A stretch of DNA of 64,000 nucleotides from Lamellibrachia satsuma (taxonomy: Eukaryota; Annelida; Polychaeta; Sabellida; Siboglinidae): positions 4,055,001 to 4,119,000 of the forward strand of contig BSQZ01000052.1 in assembly GCA_033239005.1 (NCBI GenBank), given 5' to 3'. The number at the start of each line of letters is the position of its first letter. Positions within the stretch are counted from its first letter, which is position 1. Shown piece by piece: positions 41,601-50,300 of this stretch. Both the position numbers and the translations under genes were made by a program. The notes beneath the pieces were generated by a model, which saw only the letters and a list, made by a program, of their open reading frames with translations, was not told where the DNA came from and made no database searches.

Positions 41601-44600
41601 ATACGAGTGTTGTATTCGGAGGGAATGTAATTTTACAGGTGTTAATGATCACGTGACCCCTTTAACCCATGACCTTGACACAGCTGTTCAATCATTGACA
41701 GCTTTTTAACACTAGTCGTGTCATTTGGTGACTAATGTAGACCAACTGAAAAGTGGTGCCAACTGATAGCAAACTTTTCAGTTGTTACACACTGGCAAAA
41801 TTACAATTATGGATCATGCTGATTAAAAAGGGGGTGTATGCTAATTAGGGCATGTATGCTTAATTGGTCGAATATGGTATATATTTTACATAACACATTT
41901 GAACGATCAAGATATTATTATATAGTTTACAATATATAAGATGATGTTACCATAAAAACGGCCAGACTAATGTTAAACATTTACCACATACATTCAATGT
42001 GTCACAAGATTTGTGCTGAATTGATAAAATCCTACCCGACTTTTACATTGAACTGCACCCACCTGGACTAGGGTGTGAGACCCAACAACAGAACTTGCTG
42101 TGAGCCATCTTCAATGAGTCAACCAGTTTCTTGCAGCATGCAGCGTCTGGTAATACAACATGCACAGAATGGCAGTCAAAAATCATGCACAGAATGAGTC
42201 AACACATGCACAGAATGAGTCAACACATGCACAGAATGACAGTCAAATCAGCTGGATGTTTTTTGTACCAATGTGTAGCCACTGAAAGTAATTTGTAATG
42301 TGTGTTAAAACTATGTCCTCAATTTATTTAGCCCATCACAAATGAGGTTTCTTGATGTTCAAATTTGTAGTGTTAATAGTTTAAGTATTATGTGCAGTCG
42401 GCTTAATAAGAGATTGCATAGTTCTATTTAAATCATCGAAACAATTGACTTTGATAATCAGATTGGGTAACTTGCAAAAATGTACGTAGACTTACGTTAT
42501 ACGTATATAAAGTAGGATAACTTTGGTCTCTTTTTGTTCTGAATTTTGACCAGATCTCATCTGGTCAAAGGCATAGCTTGTGTGTTGATTTCACCAAAAG
42601 AAAATTCAAGATTCAAGAACTTACTTTAACAAGATTTGCCATCCAAGCCAAAGGCCCAGATGGCAAGTGGACAAGGAAGCCATTGGCTTATTGAGAGTCC
42701 AACAATGTTCACCTACTTATAACCCGCCCTCCTGATATATGTGTCAACCTTGTTTTTAAACTTATTCACGCTGCTAGCAGTTACACAATCTGTAGACAAT
42801 TTGCTCTATTGTCCTCTGTGAGAAAGAGTGCTTCCTGATGTCCAATCTACATTGATCCTTTACTAATTTTACCTCATGTCCTCTAGTTCTGCTATCCTTC
42901 TTGACTGAGAAAAACATATTTCTATCAATATTTTCATACCCATTCAATATCTTAAAAACTTCAATCTGATCTCCTCTTAACCTCCTTGTCTCTACAGTTG
43001 TTAAACCACATTCTTTCAGGCGTTCTTCATAACTAAGGTCTCTAAGTTCTGGAATCATTTTAGTCGCTCTCCTTTTGTACTTGTCCATTTAAAATACATT
43101 ACAAGTAAACACTGCACTGCCAGTAATAAAATTGGTATAACACATATCACCCGCACGCATGCAGTAGAAACAGTTCACCTGAAAAATTGCTAAAAAAACA
43201 GTTCACATAACAAATAAATAAAACATACTAGAAACTTTTCACTTTAAAACATTAGGTCACTTAAAACCACCATTTAAGACCGAGATAGCAGAGTGAATAA
43301 GATTTATTATAAAGGTTTTTTGCTAGTGGTACTTTTAAGCACCTTCCTGGTGGGGGTTTCTGAAAGGCTGCGTTGCAAGGTAAATAAAATAAAGTGGTAT
43401 AGCTTACTAACAGTACATACGTCCACTGCTACTATACATTACTTACAAACTTGAGGTTCGAAGGAACTCGGCATTCTCCCTGAGAGGTGTTTGTTGCAGC
43501 CAACACACCGCAGCAGATCAACGTCTACATTCACCCAGCCATACTGGGCACAAGCCAGCGCTGACAACCAAGCAGGCTTCGCAAACCACGTCAAGGGGTA
43601 GGCTTGTTAAGGAGCATCTTATGTAGCTAAATATCTACTCAAACTGTGCCGTGACCACAATAAGTGGAGACACTAGTAAAGTGTGTTGACCACAGCAGGT
43701 AAGGTAGGTAAAGGTAAAGTCATCCCCCAGGCATTATGCCTTAGGAAGCCATGAAGGCTTATATGGCCAGTGCTTAAACCTGGTTTCTATAGTGCGAAGC
43801 AGCTTAGAGTGCAGTTATTCTGACTCTCCTGGACGGGACACTAGTCCATCGCAGGTACCTTCCAAACAGTGTTTGTACTCATTTACAGCTGAGTAGACTG
43901 AGGCAAAGTAGGGTAAACGAAATTACCTAAGCTTCGAAAACGAACCGTGACCAGTGCGGGTCTTGAACTCACAACCCTTCAATTTAGAGTCCAACACCTT
44001 AACCACTAGGACACGGCTGCCCCCGTTGACCACAGCAGACCAAGTACAAAAGGAGTGGACGAGACGGAGCTTCACAGAGACTGGATACGACGAGGGACAA
44101 GTATAACAGAGAAACATTGTTCAAAAAACATATGGAGTGGCAACCAAATAACAGCCTCTGTTAAGGGATAGTTGGACGTGAAACAGAATTACTGGTAAAC
44201 TGCTGACAAGTACTTACATTATAGATGGCTAGTTTACAGGTTACTAATGCAAGAAAGGCGGGTGCAATCTGTATCAGAATATTTAATTTATTACCTACTG
44301 TCCAATAATATTTTATATTTGAGTATAGCACAGCCCTGCCACACTGCCACATCAGTATGGGAAAAAACACAATATTAGATCTGGTAGACATGCGGGGATG
44401 ACCTAGACTACCTGGTAATGGGACTATTGTGATTAAGGGAGGCCAGCAAACACAGAACCAATATAAGGTCTCAAACAAATGTGTTATTTTGCCAAAAAGA
44501 TGACTAGTTTAGTAAATAAAGGCCAAAATATGTTACATAAGTTGAGTTTGGATGCAAACAGCAGAGCCATATCGTATTGGCAAATATAGGAATAGGTGTA

Positions 44601-47061
44601 TACAAATATATTTTCATTTGGCGAGTGAATTTTGCTAGACTTTGACACTAGTGACTTAACAGTAAGATGCTGTGTTTTCAACAAGGTTTTTGTAGTACAC
44701 CACTGGCATCATCTACTGTAGTTACAAATGGTTATATTTTAGTAACTCTTATAGTATGTATGGAGAACATCACACTTCATGTGACACAAGTGGACAAGGA
44801 TATTGAGTAGGTCTGCACTCTGCTGAAGAACGCTGCCCTGTCAGTTGCCCTGCAACCTCTTGTGGTAGGCTGACTGCCCTTGTGGGCTGTTCCCCCATCT
44901 CCAGTCTGTGCTAGGGCTTCCAGTGATGAGCTGTACAAGGAGAGGATAAAACAAATTAAACAATACAGTAGTTACCTAAGCATATGGTTTCGGCACAAAT
45001 AAGACATTTATGTTATCTAGAATTTATAAAAAGAAATTATGTTATGTATTGCAGATAAGCTAGTAGAAGTGTTGGCAATGAAATATGGCCGTTTTTGATG
45101 GTTAAGTCGGAAAGTATAACAGCACCAGACTGTTGTTGCCATCGAGACATTCTAATGACAAGCAGACTTTGCACTATTAAAAGACAAATCATGTGTGCAC
45201 CGCCACGGTGTGGACAAGACATATTCTGTTCCTTGCGTGCACTGCAGCCATGTACGCCGCAATATGCTGACACCTCAATCTATCAACACCAAAATGGCTC
45301 TTTTTTTAACGTAGTGTATCATGTGAAAGGTTATGTGAATTCAGACTCGTGTTTAGCAGCCAAAGTCAAAGAGTTAGATTATTATTCAAACAACTGGTTG
45401 CATCGGCAGTGATACCGCTTCGACTAATCGACGCGACCGAACTTTCCTGGTCTCACTGGCACAACATTTTGGTCGTTTCAGCAAAAAATGTTGGTCGTTT
45501 CATGAAAGGAATTTCATCGAAGTGATATATATATATATATATTTAAAAAATAAACTACTTTTAAAGTATTTAAATGTGAATACGGTTATTCCAATAAGGT
45601 CCAATGCAAATACTATTTTGAAAATGACAATAACACGTTTGATTTTTTCAAATGCCCATGCATATTTCAAATGCAAATAATTTAAAAATAGTTTGTGGCC
45701 ATGTATATGATTTGCAAATGTTTTTATTTAGTAATAAAGCATTTGTTTTACGTTACTAGACTTATTAAACTGATGCGTGCTTTGTTGTCTTTTTGTATCC
45801 TTTCAAACATTGGCATCGCATTTAAATGCACTGAATTGCATTTGAACACAAGCATACATGCAATCTTTAATAATAATCAATTATAATGATGGTAAAACAT
45901 AGTGCCACATTTTATAATAAAAGTACACACGTGTGCCAAGACTACGATGACATGCACAGAACATGCCAAATTACACATACATTCATTGCGCCGCCGAAGC
46001 GTCCAAGAATGTCGCTGCCGAAATGACCAATGTTACGCCGCTGAATCGACCAACTAATTGGCCGAAGCGTCCAAGAATTTTGTTGCCGAAGCGACTCGAG
46101 CCCAAATAACCACTTCAAATGTGTTATTGTACAGGGCAAATCGCACCGGATGTCTCGCGGGTCATTGTGGGAATCCCACAATGACCCGTCCAAGTGGAGA
46201 TGATATATCTGTCAGTCGCTCGGCAATATTCGGAGTAGTGAGACGTACATTGTTCAAGTTGCATATGTGTGGTTTATTTCATTACATGTGCTTGACTGAC
46301 TTTTCACTTGCGTACATGTTATGATCATTGTATTCCATTATTTGCGATAATTTATTTAGTGTTAAATGTTTCGTTGAGTGAATTATGTTGTAGAATAACC
46401 ATTGACTTGTAATGTTTGACAATATAGTAAACATTGTATCGTTTGAATATGGCTAATGATCATAAGACTTGCATGTCCGAAGTAGTGACCAATTTGCTAT
46501 TAGTTAAAAATTCGAAAGTGATATCAGAGACGAAATATGATGAAATCATTGACATTGAGCATCTACAAATGCGGTCACCGACCCCAAACTTTGCTGGTGG
46601 ATCAAGGGTAAGCGATTTCAGCTGATCAGCTTCCCTGGGCCTGGCTGAGCTCGACATCGGCATCGCTGATGCGCTTGTCATTCCCAAGCGAGGTACGTAC
46701 ATAAATATGTTGAATTTCCTCTGTTTTATGCCCGATGAACGTTTTAACATATTAATTATAATGTTGATGTCCATAAATGTTCCCGGTATGGTCCGGGTGC
46801 AATCCACAAAGTACGTCATTTTCTCTAGGATAACGTAACGTAACGCCTGCGTAATATCGTCATCATGTGGACGATAAATGGTGAGCATGCAGGAAACGGG
46901 GCTTCTCACAGGACACAACATATACAGTTTCGATTAACAAACAGTACGTATATTTGTTAGCGCTATTACCTTTGTTGTGAAACATCTTCAGTTATAACAT
47001 CGTGTAAAAATGATGATAAAATGTCTTTTACACGCTTCGGAGTACAAGCACGAGCATCCAT
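35534..47061 (-). CDS. ZC3HC1: ZC3HC1 / NIPA, C3HC zinc-finger nuclear-basket protein (nine exons, 755 aa)
   Basis: Exons 5' to 3' on the minus strand: 47061-46970, 44930-44804, 43597-43447, 42146-42063, 41152-41025, 40352-40216, 39645-38382, 36196-35990, 35611-35534. Phases agree throughout and sum to 755 residues plus stop. In the family this protein binds TPR at the nuclear pore basket and was first described as NIPA, an F-box-like cyclin B1 factor. Two BIR-like zinc modules are visible. The first has YGWVNVDVDLLRCVGC with MAHSKFCCW. The second has CGWASSSSSG, then RCRYCNRSAGLWNY, completed far downstream by FDPIAEHHSWCPWV. An acidic insert of about 420 residues splits the second module, which explains the extra length over human (about 502 aa). 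Intron 2 looks U12-type AT-AC. The start codon faces KLHDC10. Identity is firm; exact ends of exons 1 and 9 are slightly less so. Confidence 0.93.
35990..36196 (-). CDS. ZC3HC1: ZC3HC1 exon 8 (completes BIR-like domain 2)
   Basis: Acceptor is actcctttag|CAG|CC, a NAGNAG tandem acceptor that may include or skip one Gln. Donor is AAACG|GTAAAG. It encodes RVTFDPIAEHHSWCPWVLPD and a C-terminal stretch with PGWRRFLEVL. H-x3-C plus CPW match human FDPTSQHRDWCPWV. It lies more than 2 kb from exon 7, across an inserted LINE. Confidence 0.9.
36735..37870 (-). pseudogene. 5'-truncated LINE with reverse transcriptase, in ZC3HC1 intron 8
   Basis: The minus strand encodes an RT fragment with GVPQESVLGPILFLIYISDL and FADDTKLF, the catalytic xADD box. 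After a frameshift it continues with WSEKWQILFNFGKCKCLHTG to RTINEWNKLS. This matches CR1/jockey-like non-LTR ORF2 ends. The N-terminal part and endonuclease are missing. The last 80 bp on the 3' side is shared with 42630-43090. Confidence 0.88.
38382..39645 (-). CDS. ZC3HC1: ZC3HC1 exon 7 (domain 2 CxxC plus long acidic insert)
   Basis: Acceptor is tttgtttgtag|T and donor CTAAGG|GTGAGA. It opens with GVAQLRCRYCNRSAGLWNYH, the CxxC of the second zinc module. About 400 Ser/Glu/Asp-rich residues follow, including 11-residue repeats of the type CCVPSESDKEE (33-bp units, roughly 38940-39075). It ends with the basic run AKRRKL, a possible nuclear localisation signal. Reading on past the donor hits a stop nine bases later, which supports splicing. 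Confidence 0.9.
38940..39075 (-). repeat. 33-bp coding tandem repeat in ZC3HC1 exon 7
   Basis: About four in-frame units encoding CCVPSESDKEE-like 11-mers within the acidic insert. Confidence 0.85.
39750..40080 (+). mobile_element. MITE-like family A copy in ZC3HC1 intron 6
   Basis: Starts actccctcttcagttcattt, continues with tttaagtaatatgtgcagtc and ends near tgtgaaatgaaac. Alignable by eye with 14190-14600 and 42310-42600. Confidence 0.6.
40216..40352 (-). CDS. ZC3HC1: ZC3HC1 exon 6
   Basis: Acceptor is gatacag|GGC and donor TTCCAG|GTAACA. It encodes GLTRDTLLSLRRYAGVTWQS, an acidic linker, then CSACMLAVCGWAS. The CGWA motif starts BIR-like domain 2, matching human ACILSVCGWACS. Confidence 0.92.
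41025..41152 (-). CDS. ZC3HC1: ZC3HC1 exon 5
   Basis: Acceptor is atctccag|ACTC and donor CCATG|GTGAGT. It encodes DSFLRLPLSSRTTAETEFVS then LLKALLRLQAELP. This corresponds to the human PDRFGMLPL to LDLQLPSL segment. Immediately upstream, the acceptor is duplicated in a 39-bp minisatellite (see the 41150-41425 entry). Confidence 0.9.
41150..41425 (-). repeat. 39-bp minisatellite containing duplicated 3' splice acceptors
   Basis: Seven units spaced exactly 39 bp. On the minus strand each carries tatctccag|AC or tatccccag|AC. Acceptor AGs fall at 41154, 41193, 41232, 41271, 41310, 41349 and 41388. The reading frame stays open through the array (YVVLMRLVLSPDS per unit) and into ZC3HC1 exon 5. 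Confidence 0.93.
41697..41900 (+). mobile_element. Dispersed element family B copy
   Basis: Shares ccaactgaaaagtggtgcc and gtatgctaattagggcatg with 18640-18930, but lacks the left third. Confidence 0.65.
42063..42146 (-). CDS. ZC3HC1: ZC3HC1 exon 4 (H-x3-C of domain 1)
   Basis: Acceptor is tattaccag|AC and donor TCCAG|GTGGGT. It encodes AACCKKLVDSLKMAHSKFCC then WVSHPSP. The H-x3-C completes the first zinc module, as in human AHEKFCFWPDSPSP. Confidence 0.92.
42165..42245 (+). repeat. 20-bp tandem, about four copies
   Basis: acatgcacagaatgagtca units just upstream (minus-strand sense) of ZC3HC1 exon 4. Confidence 0.85.
42310..42600 (+). mobile_element. MITE-like family A copy
   Basis: tttatttagcccatcacaaa, tagtttaagtattatgtgc and agtcggcttaataag align with the other family A copies. 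It abuts the LINE copy at 42630. Confidence 0.55.
42630..43090 (-). pseudogene. Second 5'-truncated copy of the 36.7-kb LINE, in ZC3HC1 intron 3
   Basis: Encodes RRATKMIPELRDLSYEERLK and GLTTVETRRLRGDQIEVFKI with a small deletion near the 3' coding end, then the same 3' UTR as 36735-37870 (taacaagatttgccatccaa on the plus strand). It is nearly identical to the first copy. Confidence 0.88.
43447..43597 (-). CDS. ZC3HC1: ZC3HC1 exon 3 (first half of BIR-like domain 1)
   Basis: It begins CCC TTG ACG TGG after an AC intron end (43599-43598) preceded by the U12-like branch site TCCTTAAC. It encodes PLTWFAKPAWLSALACAQYG then WVNVDVDLLRCVGCNKHLSG, with donor GTTT|GTAAGT. It supplies the CxxC zinc ligands of module 1. 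Confidence 0.92.
43690..44030 (-). mobile_element. tRNA-derived SINE in the U12-type intron of ZC3HC1
   Basis: On the minus strand the head gggcagccgtgtcctagtgg and the B-box-like agttcaagacc begin the element. A body with gatggactagtgtcccgtcc follows, a block of a kind seen in many animal SINEs, then ctgggggatgacttta at the 3' end. Confidence 0.7.
44804..44930 (-). CDS. ZC3HC1: ZC3HC1 exon 2
   Basis: Acceptor is ccttgtacag|CTC. The exon encodes a poorly conserved linker, then RAAFFSRVQTYS, matching EAFFSRVETFS in human. It ends at TAC TCA directly before ATATCCTT, a textbook U12 AT-AC 5' splice site. No GT donor in a usable phase and position gives as good a join. Confidence 0.85.
44931..46969 (-). 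other. ZC3HC1 intron 1
   Basis: Mostly featureless, with a short (TA)n at about 45526-45542. A CpG-richer patch at 45985-46200 with repeated gccgaagcg motifs and a perfect hairpin at 46158-46188 stands out. An open frame at 46449-46610 (MANDHKTCMSEVVTNLLLVK) ends near a GTAAGC donor-like site; I do not recognise it and see no partner exon. Confidence 0.5.
46970..47061 (-). CDS. ZC3HC1: ZC3HC1 exon 1
   Basis: ATG at 47061-47059 opens MDARACTPKRVKDILSSFLH then DVITEDVSQQ, ending AAAG|GTAATAG in phase 2. The TPKRVKDIL stretch resembles the TPQKIRQLI stretch of human ZC3HC1. The phase fits exon 2 exactly. No in-frame ATG further upstream is needed. Confidence 0.8.
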
Positions 47062-47284
47062 TGCGAAAACCAAGCCACATATACGATGTAACAGCTAATT
47101 CCATTGGCTCAACTAGATCCCCCAACCAATAACATCGACTGTAACAAAGTTAAGTCAGTATGGGAAGGAGCCTTCATTTTAGCTATCAAATAGTGTCTTC
47201 GCTTCCTGTCAAACATGCATTGGATTGATTCAGTGTTCGAACTTTCTGTCGATAGTTAGCGTGACTTCAAAGTAAATATTCGAA
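47062..47284. promoter_or_regulatory. Divergent ZC3HC1-KLHDC10 promoter interval
   Basis: Only 223 bp separate the two start codons, which point away from each other, so one interval must hold both 5' UTRs and both promoters. It contains ATTGG (47103-47107) and CCAAT (47126-47130), an opposed CCAAT-box pair, and an ETS-like CTTCCTG (47202-47208). I see no clear TATA box. Paired CCAAT and ETS motifs are typical of bidirectional housekeeping promoters. Confidence 0.65.
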
Positions 47285-47378
47285 ATGTATGCGCCTGTCG
47301 TTGGCGATGGAAATGCTTTACCGTCAGCAGCAGTTTTGAAATTTGTTCACTATTCGCCTCGATCAAGTCATGATGCTG
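47285..47378 (+). CDS. KLHDC10: KLHDC10 exon 1 (predicted)
   Basis: ATG opens MYAPVVGDGNALPSAAVLKF then VHYSPRSSHDA, with donor GCTG|GTAATA in phase 1, exactly what exon 2 needs. KFVHYS is only loosely like human RFVQLS, and the basic human N-terminus is absent. It was chosen for phase, donor and head-to-head position with ZC3HC1. Confidence 0.6.
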
Positions 47379-50300
47379 GTAATAATCCTCAACTGGCACA
47401 ACTAGGCACAAATCATATTATGACAACTGAACTGATAAGTTTCAGACTCAGTGCTAATTAAATAAAGTACTAATTAATGATGTAATTATGTATACGGAAA
47501 TGGTATCTCGTCCCTGCCTGCTTCCTTTTGGGCTGCTGCCTCCTTTTTATTAATATTTACTATTAAAAAACAAGATTATTTTAAAATGTGATTTGGTACT
47601 TTCAATTCACACTTTACGCATCATACAAGGTGTAGGGTTGTATCATGTATGTGCCTTCTACAGAGTCTAAAATACAAGCGTCTTTATGCAGACTCATTTA
47701 TATATACCAGTTTTAATCAGTATACCAGGGGTAAATGCCATTTAGTTGTATGCCTGTGATACAGACTTAATGAAACCATGGTCAAGCCACAACATGTATA
47801 ACATGCATAAATTATACATGCAACATTGTGTTTGCATCTTGTTTGTTTCTAGTCAATTTAAGTAGTTTTCTGATGTAACATGTATGGGCCATATTTTGTT
47901 GACATAAATGTTTCTATTCATCTGCCATTCCCGCTAAAAGTATTGTATTTGCTAATTTACAAATGGAATGACAATGATAGTGATACAAATTGCACATCAA
48001 TGGCATGTTCCATGCATCGCAAAAACTACAACGTGTCTTTAAATCAGCCTCAGGGACCGTCTAAGAAATGGCAGCCATCTTTGAAAAAAATGGCAAAAAA
48101 TCAATAAATAGTAAATAATGAGTCCCTACATCATTCTTTAAAAAAGTTCGGACAAGAAACTACTTTCTTTTTTATTAGGCCTAATTGGAAGGCCAAAGGA
48201 ATAAAGCCACATAATTAATGAAGGACCAGTACAGTCACAGTCAGTGCCACGGCCAAGGGTTCGTTAAATTAATTAGTTATGCTAATTGATGGCCTAGTAA
48301 ATAAAAATGTGTAAATGACAAAAATATATTGTAAAATTGAGTAGGTTATTTCGTGGTACTCGCACATACAGAGTTAGAAACATACAGACTCTGGGTAATG
48401 ACCAATTTACTCCAAACAGCTCTATCCACGTTTAACAGAGTTTTTATCATGTGATTGGATTTACAGGTGGAGACCACCCACTATGTAAGTTCACTGTTGG
48501 TTAAACATTTACTCCTTCTCTGTCAGGTCTGAGTTCCCTTGGAAACTAAAGTAGAACTTGACTTTTTATGCCCCATTTGAAACACAGTAATCAAACAATT
48601 GGACAACAAGAAACCAGGCTTGGGTTCAAGTGCCAGTCAGCAAATTTAAATACAAATTATATGATGCAAATGCATCCTTATATGCACATGAAATTGCATT
48701 TAAATTCAAATGTTAAGATTGATTCAACTGCATCTTGGAACATTAGATGACCATATTGTGAGATCTTATATGGGTAATTATAATCTGATTATTTATTTCC
48801 AGCTTGTGTGGTCAGCTGAGTTATGTCACCGAGATACAAGGTTATCCATTAGTTAACAAACAGTTGGTCTAATTTTATAAAGGTATTAAGATATAGACAA
48901 ATTCAGGACATCGTCATTACTGTCACGACATGTTATTGTTGCTCTCCTCCTTGTCCATGAAGTCCGGGGTGCGGCTGGCATCGATACTGGTCCTCAATTT
49001 GTTTTCTTTCCCCTTCCGTCACCGATACCTTTTCACTGCCATCTCCACCACCTGTCTCCACCACTCCACTCCACTTCCCCATATCCCCCGCTCTCATCAT
49101 CCACTCCCCTACCAATCCTGCCAAATCTCTTCACACAGTCCTCCCATCTCAATCGCCGTCTTTCACTTCTCCTTCTACCCTCAATTCTGAGCACATCCAA
49201 CATGTATTTTTCACATAAAAATATGTTATGACCAAAACATAACATAACAATGATGACATGGCAGTTTAGAAAGTTATTAGGTTTTCATAATTACAAATTG
49301 ATGCAATGTGAAATCTCTTACAGAACCATTCCCTAGAAGTGGACACAGAATTGTTGTTGACGATGGCAACCTGTATTCAATTGGTGGCTACAATCCAGAT
49401 TTCTGGGGGGTTCCCAACGATGAAGACACATATTATCCACTTTTTAGAGAGGTATGTTTTAAAAATTTTTACTGGCAAATGTGCTCAATAGTCATCCAGC
49501 AAAGATTCTACATGTCATAACAAACAAATCTGTATCTGTAAGTATCACCTTATATGTATCATGTGTCACATAATTGTGAAGAAAATATGTTGTGTAAAAG
49601 AAAATTGTGAAACTGGTGAATCATGAGGGATTTTTCTTCTAATATATAAAGCAAAGTGTTTGTTTGTCTGTTGACGGTGATGAAGGGAGGGGCCTTGCGA
49701 TGGAGGGGGGGGGTCAGATGTGTAGCCACTGTAAAGTAGAATACAATAAATAAAATTATATTAATTACACTCACTGTATCATATGATGATTTCATCAACA
49801 GTAAATACCACATTTGCACAAATGAGCTAGCCTGTCATGGTGGATACCAGACAGGTTTAACTTTTCATGAAATGATTCTAAAAAGAGAAAAAGTGAATTG
49901 AGGACGGACATTTGAGTTTGTGTGCCCTTACATTTGTGGATGCTTCTACATTGGAATTTCTGTTCGCAGCTTTGGAAGTTCAACTTTGCAAACAGGAAGT
50001 GGACCCGACTAAAGACGAACGGCTTTATGCCCGTTGAGCTAGCTTCGCATACAGGTTGGGGTGTTGTATGATCATTTTCAGCTAGGCTTTCAGCTTGTGA
50101 ATTATTATACATCTCTCTGCTTTGTGTATTATATAATGTCTCTAATAGTCCTTCGAAATGAAAGACACAAACTGTACATCTTGTTAGTTTAGCATTTATC
50201 ACATTTATTGAGATTTTGCCACAGGAATCGGCAATGTTTATAAACCATAGGTTTTCTCCAACGGTGTATCAAGTGAGACAGACTACATGTACTCTATTCT

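Noticed and set aside
44811..44819. GT donor AGA|GTGCAG for ZC3HC1 exon 2
   Set aside because: It leaves phase 0, while the only usable downstream GT-AG acceptor (aacaag|CC) needs phase 1, and it would drop the conserved VQTYS; the AT-AC reading fits all constraints.
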